From contig NZ_JYMT01000028.1 of NCBI RefSeq assembly GCF_000938305.1, positions 1-59,438 of the forward strand: 59,438 nt of DNA, read 5' to 3'. The notes under the pieces are model-generated. The model did no database searches. It had not been told where the DNA came from and was given only the letters and a program-made list of their open reading frames with translations. The position numbers were made by a program, and so were the translations under genes. Each line of letters opens with the position of its first letter. The first letter of the stretch is position 1. Of this stretch, positions 8,427 through 17,373 are shown piece by piece. The DNA is from Bradyrhizobium sp. LTSP885 (GTDB lineage: Bacteria > Pseudomonadota > Alphaproteobacteria > Rhizobiales > Xanthobacteraceae).

Positions 8427-9914
8427 TTACATCGGCCCGCCGGGGATTCCCTCACTTTCTTGCGAGGCCACAGGATCCGGCTCGGCCCCCTCCTGCACCG
8501 CAGGCGGCGGCGCAGGGCGCACGGCACCTGGCGGCGGGCGACGGGGCGCTGGGCCCCGGGTTCCCGCCTTGAAATTGGCCTCGGCCAGCCGCGCCTCACG
8601 GACCCGCTCCTTCGCACGCGCGCCCTCGCGGTGGCGGGCCAGCATGCCTGCGGCGGACGAGGCCCCCCTCGCCCACAGGCCGATGACATGGCCGGCGACG
8701 CGGCCGGTGGTGCCGCCTGCCCAGACCAGTTCAAACGGCGAAAACAGCCGCCAGCGGTCGTCGCCCCAGAGGATGCTGCGCGCGATCAACTGCCCCGCCA
8801 TCGCCGAGGTGTTGAGCCCCTGCCGGCCGAAGCCACTCGCCACCCACAGGCCCCTGCGCAGCTGGCCAATCTGCGGCATGCCATGCACGGTCACGCCGAC
8901 CGCACCGCCGAACACGTCCGCGATCGGCACCTTGCCGAGTTGCGGAAACACCGTTGCGATCCGGCGCCGCACCGCAGCGCCAAAGCGCCTCGGTCGCGCT
9001 TCCCAGGTGGTCTCCGGGCTCGACCATAACAGGCGATCGCCGTCGACAATGCGGAAGTGGTCGATGCCGTCGCTGTCGGTCACCGAGCCATGAAAGGAGA
9101 TCACGTCGGCCAGCTGTTGCCCGAGCGGCTCGGTCAGTGCCGCGTAGCGCCATACCGGCAGCAACGTCTCCGACAACCGCTTCAGCGGCGCCCCCAGATG
9201 GACATTGCCCGCGAGCACGATGTGCGAGGCACGCAGCCGCGCCGACGGCGTCACGATGCGTTTGCGGATGCCCGAAAAGTCGATGCTGACGACCGGGGTG
9301 TCCTCGAAGATCCGAGCGCCCATCCGCGTCGCCAGCGCTGCAAGGCCATGGACATATTTACGGCCATCGAGCTGGAACGCCTTCGGATAATGAATGCCGT
9401 GGAAATAGCGGCCGGTGCCGAGCACGCTGCGCACCCGGTCGACCTGCCAGCCTTCGACTTCGGTCGCGAAATCCTCGGCCAGCGTCTGCAGCCGCCTGAT
9501 CAATGTCTCGCCGGCATCGACATTGGATACTTCCAGCGCGCCTTCGCTCGTGGCGATGCCCGGGATCAGGTCCTCGGTCGCGGTGGCGCGGACATAGTCG
9601 ACGCCCTCCTTGGCCAGCGCCCAGAGCTCGCGGGCATCGTCGAGGCCGACGCGCTCGATCAGGTCCGAAACCGGCACGCCGAAGCCCGGCATCACCGTGC
9701 CGAGATTATGGCCGGAGGCGTTCCAGCCGACATGGCGGCCCTCGAGCACGGCAACGCTCGCGCCAAGCCGCGCCGCCTCACGCGCCACCGTCAGCCCGGC
9801 CACCCCCGCGCCGACCACGCAGATGTCGACGTCGAGGTCGAACGCCAGCCGGTTGCGGAACGGCGAGGCCGCGTCACCAGGGCCGTCCGCCGCACTTGTG
9901 GAAGTCTCGGTCAT
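8427..9914 (-). CDS. FAD-dependent oxidoreductase (DAO family)
   Basis: Flavoprotein of the D-amino-acid oxidase/glycine oxidase fold (495 residues). The dinucleotide-binding motif VVGAGVAGLTVAREAARLGA begins near residue 34, and a second flavin-contact segment GLWVASGFGRQGLN lies near residue 390. The overall plan resembles gamma-glutamylputrescine oxidase (PuuB) and similar amine oxidases, but no substrate residues can be read off. The last 60 residues are Pro/Ala-rich, probably disordered, and unusual for the family. It is divergent from the SixA-like gene across a 95-bp gap. The substrate is unknown; a housekeeping amine or amino-acid oxidase is the best guess. Confidence 0.82.
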   Translation of the reverse strand: MTETSTSAADGPGDAASPFRNRLAFDLDVDICVVGAGVAGLTVAREAARLGASVAVLEGRHVGWNASGHNLGTVMPGFGVPVSDLIERVGLDDARELWALAKEGVDYVRATATEDLIPGIATSEGALEVSNVDAGETLIRRLQTLAEDFATEVEGWQVDRVRSVLGTGRYFHGIHYPKAFQLDGRKYVHGLAALATRMGARIFEDTPVVSIDFSGIRKRIVTPSARLRASHIVLAGNVHLGAPLKRLSETLLPVWRYAALTEPLGQQLADVISFHGSVTDSDGIDHFRIVDGDRLLWSSPETTWEARPRRFGAAVRRRIATVFPQLGKVPIADVFGGAVGVTVHGMPQIGQLRRGLWVASGFGRQGLNTSAMAGQLIARSILWGDDRWRLFSPFELVWAGGTTGRVAGHVIGLWARGASSAAGMLARHREGARAKERVREARLAEANFKAGTRGPAPRRPPPGAVRPAPPPAVQEGAEPDPVASQESEGIPGGPM

Positions 9915-10009
9915 GGCGTTTTCTTACGAACCGCTGCGGCGCTTGTCACCTTGTCCAGGACATGAGCCTGTAGAATTAATTCGACCTGAACGAATCGAGA
10001 TGGAAGTCT

Positions 10010-10552
10010 ATGCGCCGTTTGCTGCTGCTGCGTCATGCCAAGACCGAGACCGACGCGCCTTCGGGGCAGGATCAGGACCGCCGCCTCGACGACCGCGGCC
10101 GGCACGACGCCGCCGAGATCGGCGGCTGGATCCGCCGCCATTCGCCCCTTCCCGACCTGGTCCTGGTGTCGCCGGCCGTCCGCGCGGCACAGACCTGGGA
10201 GATCGCGCACGAGGCGATGAAAGACGGCGCGCCGCAGCCGAACGTCGAATTCCTGCCGGAACTCTACGGCGCCGATCCGACGCAACTGCTGACCACGATC
10301 CGGATGGCCTCGGCCACCGATCCGAAGCGGCTGATGCTGGTCGGCCATAATCCGGGCCTGCACGAACTTGCACTGACGCTGACCGGCAGCGGCGACGAGA
10401 CCGCGAAGCGGGCACTCAGCGACAATCTGCCGACCTCGGGGCTCGCAATCTTTGATTTCGCGACCGACGACTGGAATGAGGTGTCGTTTCGCCGCGGCAA
10501 ACTGGTCCTGTTCGTCAGCCCTAAGTTGTTGAAGCAATCCTCAAGCGACTGA
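10010..10552 (+). CDS. Histidine phosphatase family protein (SixA-like)
   Basis: Phosphohistidine phosphatase of the phosphoglycerate-mutase/acid phosphatase superfamily. The catalytic RHAK motif (LLLRHAKTE) is at residue 8, a conserved Arg sits in SPAVRAAQTW, and the second catalytic His is in LMLVGHNPGLHEL. The 180 residues are close to E. coli SixA, which removes phosphate from histidine phosphotransfer domains. An orphan Hpt protein is encoded 18 kb away in this window, but no link is shown. It is divergent from the FAD oxidoreductase gene and is followed by a universal stress gene that has its own strong ribosome site. Confidence 0.85.
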   Translation: MRRLLLLRHAKTETDAPSGQDQDRRLDDRGRHDAAEIGGWIRRHSPLPDLVLVSPAVRAAQTWEIAHEAMKDGAPQPNVEFLPELYGADPTQLLTTIRMASATDPKRLMLVGHNPGLHELALTLTGSGDETAKRALSDNLPTSGLAIFDFATDDWNEVSFRRGKLVLFVSPKLLKQSSSD

Positions 10553-10694
10553 CGCCGGCGGACAGCGCCGCTCCGCCGTGCTATATTGCCTCTGCGCGAC
10601 AGGGGACCCGTTCGCGTCATCACAAAAAAGAGGGCACACGTCCGGCGCAATCCGGGCGACACGGCTCCGGACCAAACGCGGACAGGAGGCGCAG

Positions 10695-11120
10695 ATGTAC
10701 AAATCCATTCTCGTGCCGATCGACCTCGCCGATACCGATCTGGCGAAGCCTGCGATCGCAACCGCTGCGACGCTGTCGCAGACCTGGCACGGCTCGGTCC
10801 GCCTGCTCAATGTGCTGCCGATGACGCCGGTGATGCTCGCCGAATACGTACCGGCGGATTTCGACAGCCAGCAGCGCGAAACGTCGGAAGAGGCGCTGAC
10901 GATCGTGGCGCGCGAATCCGGCATCGAGGCGGCGCGCATCTCGGGCGTGGTCCGCCAGGGCGGCATCTATCACGAGATCCTCGAAGAGGCGGCCGCGATG
11001 AAGGCCGACCTGATCGTGATGACCTCGCACCGCCCGGCGATGCGCACCTATTTCCTCGGCTCGAATGCCGGCCACGTCGTGCGCTACGCCAAATGCTCGG
11101 TGCTTGTGGTGCGGCACTAG
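10695..11120 (+). CDS. Universal stress protein family protein
   Basis: Cytoplasmic UspA-fold protein of 141 residues. The opening MYKSILVPIDLADTDLAKPA is the standard first strand and helix, VMTSHRPAMRTYFLGSNA carries a variant of the G-2x-G-9x-G ATP-contact loop, and the ending CSVLVVRH is typical. The start is set by AGGAGG at 10684-10689; a longer frame from 10578 lacks family similarity. The glycine loop is degenerate compared with ATP-binding members, so it may not bind ATP. It is not clearly in an operon with the upstream phosphatase gene (142-nt gap). Confidence 0.88.
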   Translation: MYKSILVPIDLADTDLAKPAIATAATLSQTWHGSVRLLNVLPMTPVMLAEYVPADFDSQQRETSEEALTIVARESGIEAARISGVVRQGGIYHEILEEAAAMKADLIVMTSHRPAMRTYFLGSNAGHVVRYAKCSVLVVRH

Positions 11121-11146
11121 GGTTTCCAGCGCCACACCCTTTTGGC

Positions 11147-11386
11147 TCAGCGAAGCCGCACGAGCTCGAGCTGATCGACGGTGCCGGCGACGGCGCTCTC
11201 GATATGGCAGCGCGAGATCCCGATATCGTGCAGCGCACGGTCATCGAGCTGGCGCAGGGTCTTGATCGCCTCGCGGCGCACCCAATAGGTCGCCAGTGCA
11301 TCGCCCGAATCTCGGAGCAATCGGATCAATCCGCCCAACATACTGGACCGCGCGGGCGGCACGGCGTCTGAATATATCGTCGTCAT
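11147..11386 (-). CDS. DUF1127 (YjiS-like) small protein
   Basis: 79-residue protein with the C-terminal Arg-rich DUF1127 module (LRQLDDRALHDIGISRCHIE). Proteins with this module have been linked to RNA binding and phosphate or stress responses in Agrobacterium and Rhodobacter. The start at 11386 has GAAGGAG at the right distance; the ATG two codons upstream overlaps the ribosome site. It is divergent from a MocR-type regulator, whose putative operator region lies between them, so shared regulation is possible but unproven. Confidence 0.88.
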   Translation of the reverse strand: MTTIYSDAVPPARSSMLGGLIRLLRDSGDALATYWVRREAIKTLRQLDDRALHDIGISRCHIESAVAGTVDQLELVRLR

Positions 11387-11483
11387 AGTCATCTCCTTCA
11401 GTGCCCACGCGGCAAAGCTGTGCCGTTGACGCAAGCGCTTCTCGCGCCTGTGCCGTCACTGACCTCGGATTGCTTGCGCACTC

Positions 11484-11564
11484 CTCGGTGCAATCGCGGG
11501 CTTGTTCTCTCTTAAATGGTCCGGTACATTGCTCGGAGCAAGTAAAACATTGCTCTCGGTGCAA
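11484..11564. promoter_or_regulatory. Candidate MocR operator: three CTCGG(T/A)GCAA repeats
   Basis: Three direct copies of CTCGG(T/A)GCAA begin at 11484, 11532 and 11554. The last two are 22 bp apart and each lies in a TTGC...GCAA dyad (TTGCTCGGAGCAA is a perfect palindrome). The third copy ends 2 nt before the MocR-like start codon, leaving no ribosome site. MocR regulators typically bind two direct repeats about two helical turns apart. Confidence 0.55.
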
Positions 11565-11566
11565 TA

Positions 11567-12910
11567 ATGTCGAGGTTCGAGTATCTGAAGCTGGCGGATG
11601 TGGTGGCCGCCGAGATCGCCAGCGGCGCGCTGAAGGCCGGGGACCGCCTGCCGCCGCAGCGCCATTTCGCCTATGAGCGGAAGATCGCGGTCTCGACCGC
11701 GAGCCGGGTCTATACCGAGCTCCTGCGGCGCGGACTCGTGGTTGGCGAGGTCGGCCGCGGCACCTTCGTATCCGGCGAGGCGCGGCGCGGCGTCGCAGCC
11801 CCGCCCGAGCCGCGCGGCGCCCGCATCGACCTCGAATTCAACTATCCGCTGCTGCCGCACCAGGCGACCATGATCGCCAAGAGCCTCGAGGGGCTCGAAC
11901 GGCCCGAGGTGCTCGAGGTCGCGCTGCGACCGGCCACCAGCCACGGCACGCGGGCGGCGCGAACGATTTCCGCGGAGTTTCTCGCGCGCAGGAGCTGGGC
12001 GCCGAATCCCGACCAGATCGTCTTCACCGCCAACGGGCGGCAATGCATCGCCACCGCACTCGCCGCTGTCGTGCCGCCCGGCGGACGCTGCGGCGTGGAG
12101 GCGCTGACCTATCCCTTCGTGAAGGGCATTGCCGCACGGCTCGGCATCGCACTGGTGCCGCTCGCGATGGATGAGCACGGCGTGCGCCCCGACGCGGTGC
12201 AGAAGGCACACCGTGAGGCGCATCTGTCCGCGCTCTACATCCAGCCCACGATCCAGAACCCGCTCAGCATCACCATGCCGGCCGAGCGCCGCGCCGAGCT
12301 CTTGCGTACGGTGGAGAAGCTCGGCCTCGTCATCATCGAGGACGGCGTCTACGGCTTCCTCGACGACGAGGTGCCACTGGCCGCGCTCGCCCCCGACAGC
12401 TGCATCGTGCTCGACAGCCTGTCGAAGAAGGTCGCGCCTGGACTCGCGCTCGGCTTCATCGTCTCGCCGCCGCGGCTGCGCGAGAACATCATGGCGGCGG
12501 TACGATCGGGCGGCTGGACGGCGTCGGGCTACGCTTTCGCCGCGGGTCAGAGGTTGATGTCCGATGGCACGGCGGCCGAATTATCACGGCTGAAGCGGAT
12601 CGATGCCGGTCGCCGCCAGCAGATTGCGGCGAAGCATCTGACTGGTTTCGAGATTCAGACCAATGCCAAATCCTACCATCTGTGGCTGACCTTGCCGCCG
12701 CACTGGCGCTCTCAGACCCTGGTCGCAGCCGCGGCACGCCGCGACATCGCGCTGACGCCGTCGACGACCTTCGCGGTCACGCCCGGGCACGCGCCCAATG
12801 CCGTGCGGCTCGCGCTCGCCGCGCCCCCGATGGAGCAACTTGAACTCGGCTTGCGGACGCTGGCGGGAATGTTGAGCGCGACCGAGGAAGATTTCGATTC
12901 GACCGAGTAG
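11567..12910 (+). CDS. MocR-type GntR-family regulator with aminotransferase-like domain
   Basis: PLP-dependent transcription factor of 447 residues. Residues 1-75 are a GntR winged helix (LADVVAAEIASGALKAGDRL, with STASRVYTELLRRGLV). From about residue 90 there is a fold-type-I aminotransferase domain with the PLP lysine in LDSLSKKVAPGLALGF and the cofactor Asp region IIEDGVYGFL. Such proteins sense PLP or amino compounds and often control a divergent gene plus themselves; here the divergent gene encodes a DUF1127 protein. No Shine-Dalgarno sequence precedes the ATG, so the message may be leaderless. The target metabolite cannot be inferred. Confidence 0.9.
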   Translation: MSRFEYLKLADVVAAEIASGALKAGDRLPPQRHFAYERKIAVSTASRVYTELLRRGLVVGEVGRGTFVSGEARRGVAAPPEPRGARIDLEFNYPLLPHQATMIAKSLEGLERPEVLEVALRPATSHGTRAARTISAEFLARRSWAPNPDQIVFTANGRQCIATALAAVVPPGGRCGVEALTYPFVKGIAARLGIALVPLAMDEHGVRPDAVQKAHREAHLSALYIQPTIQNPLSITMPAERRAELLRTVEKLGLVIIEDGVYGFLDDEVPLAALAPDSCIVLDSLSKKVAPGLALGFIVSPPRLRENIMAAVRSGGWTASGYAFAAGQRLMSDGTAAELSRLKRIDAGRRQQIAAKHLTGFEIQTNAKSYHLWLTLPPHWRSQTLVAAAARRDIALTPSTTFAVTPGHAPNAVRLALAAPPMEQLELGLRTLAGMLSATEEDFDSTE

Positions 12911-12916
12911 CCCTCC

Positions 12917-13510
12917 TCAGCCGACCGGCCATTCCGCAATAAAGCCCTTCGCCTTGTACGGCTCGATCTTGTCCCATTCGATCAGCACGCGGCGGCGGAA
13001 TTCGGGATCGGTGTGCCAGAGCGCGCGCGGCGTTGTAAAACTGTCGACCGTCACCAGCATCTTCTCGACCTCCGGCCAGTGCCGTTGCAGCGTCATCGGA
13101 TAGCGCCGCGCAGTCCAGCTATTGCCAAGGCAGATCACGCTCCCGATCGCGTTGCGACCAAGTGCAGCGTCGATCACCGGCAGCGAGAAGATCACGTTCT
13201 CGCCGGTATTTTGCGCGCGATCCTCTTCGAGGATCCGTTCGGCCGGAATGCCGCGCGCGACCATCGCTGTCTTGATGATCTCGCATTCGGAGCTGACATC
13301 GCCTGGCGTCACGCCGCCGCTCACGATCGCCCAATGCGCAAGACCATCGCGCCAGAGCCGAACCGCGGCGTCGACCCGTTCTGCGACATCCCCGCGGGTC
13401 CCGAACACGAATAGCAGATCGGCAGGCCGCAATGGGGTCTGGATCAGGTGCCGCGCGTTGATCGCGGCAATCTCGTCATCAGACGGCATCCGCAGACTTC
13501 GATCCTCCAC
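12917..13510 (-). CDS. YdcF/ElyC-like DUF218 protein
   Basis: 197-residue DUF218 protein. Visible family features are the opening strand LLFVFGTRGDVAERVDAAVR, the SGG loop (AIVSGGVTPG), the ILEEDRAQNTGENVIFS segment and the CLGNSWTARRYPMTLQR region. Members include E. coli YdcF, an SAM-binding protein, and the envelope factors SanA and ElyC. No signal peptide or membrane helix is seen, so it is most like cytoplasmic YdcF. The start at GTG 13510 has GGGGAG 7 nt upstream; an ATG at 13489 is an alternative. It is convergent with the MocR gene, 6 nt away. Confidence 0.8.
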   Translation of the reverse strand: MEDRSLRMPSDDEIAAINARHLIQTPLRPADLLFVFGTRGDVAERVDAAVRLWRDGLAHWAIVSGGVTPGDVSSECEIIKTAMVARGIPAERILEEDRAQNTGENVIFSLPVIDAALGRNAIGSVICLGNSWTARRYPMTLQRHWPEVEKMLVTVDSFTTPRALWHTDPEFRRRVLIEWDKIEPYKAKGFIAEWPVG

Positions 13511-13573
13511 GCCCCTGCTCCCCGGTCACGGCATCGCGTGCCGACGATGCCGCGTGCGGGCGCGCGCACGAAG

Positions 13574-14206
13574 TCACGTTTCATTGCGCTTGATTGCGGC
13601 CGCCGGTGGCAGCAGCGCATCGGGCAGATGATCGAAGCTGTAGCGTCGCGGCCGATTGCGCGTGACGAAGCGGCCGACCTGCCAGGTAAACAGCAACGCA
13701 AAGCCGACCAGGAACAGCGCGCCCGTCCATTCGGACGTCAGGAGCGCACGCAGCAACAGCCCCGTCATTGAGACAGCGAGGGCCGCCAGCAGCGCCAGCG
13801 CCGCGGTATAGGTCTTCGGCCCGAGGCCCCCGGTCAGCACGGCCGTGCTATCAGCCGCCTGCATCCGGCGATGCAGCGCGACGATGAAGTCGCGATAGAG
13901 TTGCCCCTGCGGCGCCATCAAGGTCGCGGTCTGCCAGGTGGTCGAAAGGACGGCGATGCGACCGCCCCTGGCGTTGTCGATGTCGGCACGAAATCGCTGC
14001 TGCTGCATCGACACCGGGCGATAGGACAGTTTCACCGTGGAGATGCCGGCGTAGTCCCAGACGCCCGACCGGCCGGCGATCCGCCACGACAACCCGGCAT
14101 CGGTCAGCTCGAACTGATGCGCCGAACCGATCAAGGAGGCCTTGTAGGCATAGCGGACGGGCGGGCCGTCGCCTGCGTCCGGCTGATGCGGCAATGGTGT
14201 TGGCAA
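13574..14206 (-). CDS. Conserved membrane protein of unknown function
   Basis: Not recognised by name. About 210 residues from a TTG at 14206, with a GGTGGA ribosome-like site 8 nt upstream; no ATG is near. Residues 1-130 are a soluble beta-rich region resembling PH-like bacterial domains. Two membrane segments follow (around TYTAALALLAALAVSMTGLL and GALFLVGFALLFTWQVGRFV), then a short basic tail (VTRNRPRRYS). It lies 63 nt downstream of nothing on its strand and is divergent from the gene at 14274. An envelope role is a guess from topology only. Confidence 0.7.
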   Translation of the reverse strand: MPTPLPHQPDAGDGPPVRYAYKASLIGSAHQFELTDAGLSWRIAGRSGVWDYAGISTVKLSYRPVSMQQQRFRADIDNARGGRIAVLSTTWQTATLMAPQGQLYRDFIVALHRRMQAADSTAVLTGGLGPKTYTAALALLAALAVSMTGLLLRALLTSEWTGALFLVGFALLFTWQVGRFVTRNRPRRYSFDHLPDALLPPAAAIKRNET

Positions 14207-14273
14207 TGTCGCGTTCCACCGATAAAAATGCGCGCGCTTGCGCGGCAGGTCGCGCCTATCCTACAAGCGACAC

Positions 14274-14708
14274 ATGCCCGAGACGACCCATTTTCCACGC
14301 TACCTCATCCTCGGCGGCGCGATGATTTCAGGCGTGCTGCTGGCACTTGCCGTGCACATGCTTGGCGCGCGCTACGGGCTCGATCTCGGCGGCCTGTGGC
14401 GATCCGATACGCGCGAATTCATGCCCGCGGGTGCTGCGATTGCGTGGTGGCTGATCGCGACCGTCGGGTTTTCGGGCGGGTACTTCACCGCCAATCTGAT
14501 GCACAGCGCGGTGTCCGGCCAGATTCCGCAGCGGATGCGATATTTCCTGGTCGTCCTCGGCGTGCTGATCCTGGCCGGTGCCGGTCAGGCCGCGGCGGCG
14601 CCCAGCGCGATCTCGACCGTATCCGCGGTGCTCGCCGGCCTTGCCGCACTGTGCCTCGGCGCAGCGATGGCGTTTTGCGGCGCATATTTCGCCCTGCGCA
14701 AGGCTTAG
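14274..14708 (+). CDS. Small multi-pass membrane protein, unknown function
   Basis: 144 residues starting MPETTHFPRYLILGGAMISG. Four hydrophobic segments are visible (around residues 8-30, 50-70, 90-108 and 118-140), so it is an integral inner-membrane protein. No motif is recognised. An open frame extends 12 codons upstream, but the N-terminal segment there is basic and atypical, so the ATG at 14274 is preferred. The stop lies just before a dispersed repeat element. It is divergent from the other unknown membrane gene. Confidence 0.65.
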   Translation: MPETTHFPRYLILGGAMISGVLLALAVHMLGARYGLDLGGLWRSDTREFMPAGAAIAWWLIATVGFSGGYFTANLMHSAVSGQIPQRMRYFLVVLGVLILAGAGQAAAAPSAISTVSAVLAGLAALCLGAAMAFCGAYFALRKA

Positions 14709-14711
14709 CCA

Positions 14712-14808
14712 GAGCGCTTTCGAGCGAAGTGGATACCGGTTCGCGTGAAGAAAACGCGTCAAAACAAGAATCTAGAGCTCCGTTCCGATTCCATCGGAAC
14801 GGAAATAG
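14712..14808. repeat. Dispersed hairpin repeat, copy 1
   Basis: The core of about 70 bp includes GAAGTGGATACCGGTTCGCG and GAAAACGCGTCAAAACAAGA, and is followed by a hairpin with a 10-bp stem (CCGTTCCGAT / ATCGGAACGG). It shares its core with 25101-25206 in the opposite orientation, but the hairpin arms differ. It lies between the 3' ends of two convergent genes. Confidence 0.9.
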
Positions 14809-14823
14809 CTCCAGCGGCCTTTC

Positions 14824-17226
14824 TCAGGCCACCGACCGTTCGGGAGCCCTTTGCAGCATCTTGGCGACGTCGGCGGCCGGGCGTGGCCGGCTGAACAGGA
14901 AGCCCTGCGCCTGGATGCAACCCTCCCGGCGCAGCAGATCGAACTGGGCGTCGGTCTCGACGCCCTCCGCCGTGGTCACGATTCCCAGGCTCTTGCCGAG
15001 ACCGGTGACCGCGCGCACGATCGCCATCGACTCCTCGCGCGTCGCCAGATCGGTGACGAAGGAACGGTCGATCTTGATCTTGTCGAACGGGAAGCTGCGC
15101 AGATAGCTCAGCGAAGAATAGCCTGTGCCGAAGTCGTCGAGCGAGATCCGGACGCCGAAGCCGCGCAGCTCGTGCAGCACGGCCAGCGTCGCCTCGCTGT
15201 TCTGCAGCAGCACCGATTCGGTGATCTCGAGCTCGAGGCGATCCGCCGACAGGCCGGACGCCTGCAGTGCCGCCTTCACCGACGCCACCAGGTTCGGATT
15301 CTTGAACTGCACCGGGGACAGATTGACGGCGACCGCGATATCCCCCGGCCAGCCTGCTGCATCCGCGCAGGCCTTGCGCAGCACGATGTCGCCGAGCGGA
15401 ACGATGAGCCCGGTTTCCTCCGCGACAGGGATGAAATTGTTCGGGGCGATCAAGCCACGCAGCGAATGATTCCAGCGCGCCAGCGCCTCGAATGCGACCA
15501 CCCGGTCGCCGGCGATGTCGCGGATCGGTTGGTAATAGACCTCGATCTCGTCGCGCGGCAGCGCAAGGCGCAAGTCGCGCTCGAGCATGCGGCGTGCCTG
15601 CGCGCGCGCGTCCATGCCGGTCTCGAAGAACCGGTAGGTGCCGCGGCCGTCGGCCTTGGCGCGGTACAGCGCGAGATCGGCTTTTTGCAACAATTCGTCG
15701 GGATCCGTACCATCCTCGGGCGCAAGCGAGATTCCGATGCTGACGCCGATCACGAGCTGATGGCCGCCGACGTCGTAGGGAGCGGCGATCTTCTCGACGA
15801 CGCGGCCCGCAAGCATGGACACGACCGAAGGTTCGGAATTGCTGCAGAACTGCACGATGGCGAATTCGTCGCCGCCGAGCCGCGCCACGGTGTCGTGCTC
15901 GGTCAAGCATTCGCCGAGCCGGCGTGCGACTTCCCGAAGCAGCGCGTCACCGATCGGATGTCCCAGCGTATCGTTGATTTCCTTGAAATGGTCGAGATCG
16001 AGGCAGAGCACCGCGAGCTGGTCGGCGCGCTTGGCGCGCCTCAGCGACTTCTCGAGTTGCTCACGGAACAGCGTGCGGTTCGGCAAATTGGTCAGCGCAT
16101 CGTGGCGCGCCATGTGCGAGATCTGCTGCTGGGCCTGCTGCCATTCGGTGATGTCCTCGAAGGTCGCGACCCATCCTCCGCCTTTCATCGGCTGGTCGAC
16201 GACACGGATCGAGCGTCCCTGGCGGTCGACGATCCTCGTCGCGGTGTTGCCCGCCCTGGCCTCGGCAATCAGGCCGGCGCAGAACTCATCGGGATCGCCG
16301 TCCCACTCACCGATCGAGCGGAGGTCCTGCAGGACATCGATCAGCAGGCGTCCGTGTAGCGGCAGGCGGCTGCGGCCCATCATCTCGCCGTAGCGCTCGT
16401 TGAACAGCATGATGCGGCCGTCGGCATCGAACATGCACAGCCCCTGCGACATGTTCTCGAGCGCGGTGTCCAGCACCACCTTCTGCTTGTGAATCTCGCT
16501 CTTGGCGCGGCGGTCCAGGATCGTCGCGATCAGCGCAATGCCGAGAATGGCGAACGCCGCAACGGCCGTCATGAACGACAGCACCAGCGGCGAGATCGTC
16601 AATGCGTCGGAGACGATCGTCGGATCGGGCACCAGCGTGATCGCGCCCATCCCGGTGAAATGATGGGAGACGATCGCAAGTGTCAGCAGGCCGGCGGCCG
16701 CCACCGTGCGGCCCACGCTGTCGCCGCTGACGGCAACCAGAAGCGCGATTGCGCCAAACAGGCTGCCAAGCACGATCGAGGTCGCGACAATGCCGGGCGA
16801 CCAAACGATCCGCGCGGGCAATTGAAGTCCAGACATGCCGGTGTAATGCATCGCCGCGACGCCGATGCCGACGATTGCACCGCCGACTGCAATGGTCGAC
16901 GAGCGCTGGTCGAGGCAGGCAACGGCAAGGCCAACGGCCAGGATCGTCACCGCAACGACCAGCGAGAGCACGGTGATGGGGATGCTGTAGCCGGCGCTTA
17001 TGCCGGGCTCATAGGCCAGCATGGCGATGAAGTGGGTGGCCCAGATGCCGCATCCCCCGACCACGGCGTCAAGGGCGATCCAGATCTCCCGGGAGCGCCC
17101 CTTCGCGGCACGGGCGCGGTGAAACAGGCTTATCGTGACCGCGCTGGCCAGCGTGCAAATCGCCCCGCCAAGGACGACCAGCCGCCAATCATGCTCCAGG
17201 GTGAGACAGGTCAGAACGCGATACAT
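14824..17226 (-). CDS. MHYT-GGDEF-EAL cyclic-di-GMP signalling protein
   Basis: 800-residue inner-membrane protein that can make and break cyclic di-GMP. The N-terminal 240 residues form seven helices with three MHYT-type motifs (ATHFIAM, AMHYTGMSG, SHHFTGMGA), thought to bind metal or a gas. A PAS-like linker follows to about residue 375. The GGDEF domain has an intact active site (RLGGDEFAIVQF, near residue 447), but the position of the inhibitory RxxD site reads TEHD. The EAL domain has the catalytic signature FEALARWNH near residue 577. The start at 17226 follows a G-rich ribosome site; an upstream extension looks spurious. It stands alone, convergent with an unknown membrane gene. Confidence 0.93.
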   Translation of the reverse strand: MYRVLTCLTLEHDWRLVVLGGAICTLASAVTISLFHRARAAKGRSREIWIALDAVVGGCGIWATHFIAMLAYEPGISAGYSIPITVLSLVVAVTILAVGLAVACLDQRSSTIAVGGAIVGIGVAAMHYTGMSGLQLPARIVWSPGIVATSIVLGSLFGAIALLVAVSGDSVGRTVAAAGLLTLAIVSHHFTGMGAITLVPDPTIVSDALTISPLVLSFMTAVAAFAILGIALIATILDRRAKSEIHKQKVVLDTALENMSQGLCMFDADGRIMLFNERYGEMMGRSRLPLHGRLLIDVLQDLRSIGEWDGDPDEFCAGLIAEARAGNTATRIVDRQGRSIRVVDQPMKGGGWVATFEDITEWQQAQQQISHMARHDALTNLPNRTLFREQLEKSLRRAKRADQLAVLCLDLDHFKEINDTLGHPIGDALLREVARRLGECLTEHDTVARLGGDEFAIVQFCSNSEPSVVSMLAGRVVEKIAAPYDVGGHQLVIGVSIGISLAPEDGTDPDELLQKADLALYRAKADGRGTYRFFETGMDARAQARRMLERDLRLALPRDEIEVYYQPIRDIAGDRVVAFEALARWNHSLRGLIAPNNFIPVAEETGLIVPLGDIVLRKACADAAGWPGDIAVAVNLSPVQFKNPNLVASVKAALQASGLSADRLELEITESVLLQNSEATLAVLHELRGFGVRISLDDFGTGYSSLSYLRSFPFDKIKIDRSFVTDLATREESMAIVRAVTGLGKSLGIVTTAEGVETDAQFDLLRREGCIQAQGFLFSRPRPAADVAKMLQRAPERSVA

Positions 17227-17373
17227 ATAGCCCCCCGTTATGGACCTATAAAAGCGACCCCATAGGTGTACGAACGGTAACCGCCGTGGGACTTGGTTCA
17301 CGCATGGTGAAGAAGTTTTGAACGCGCGGGAAACCATTCCAACGGCAGTGTGCTGGATGTCACACACTTCATC

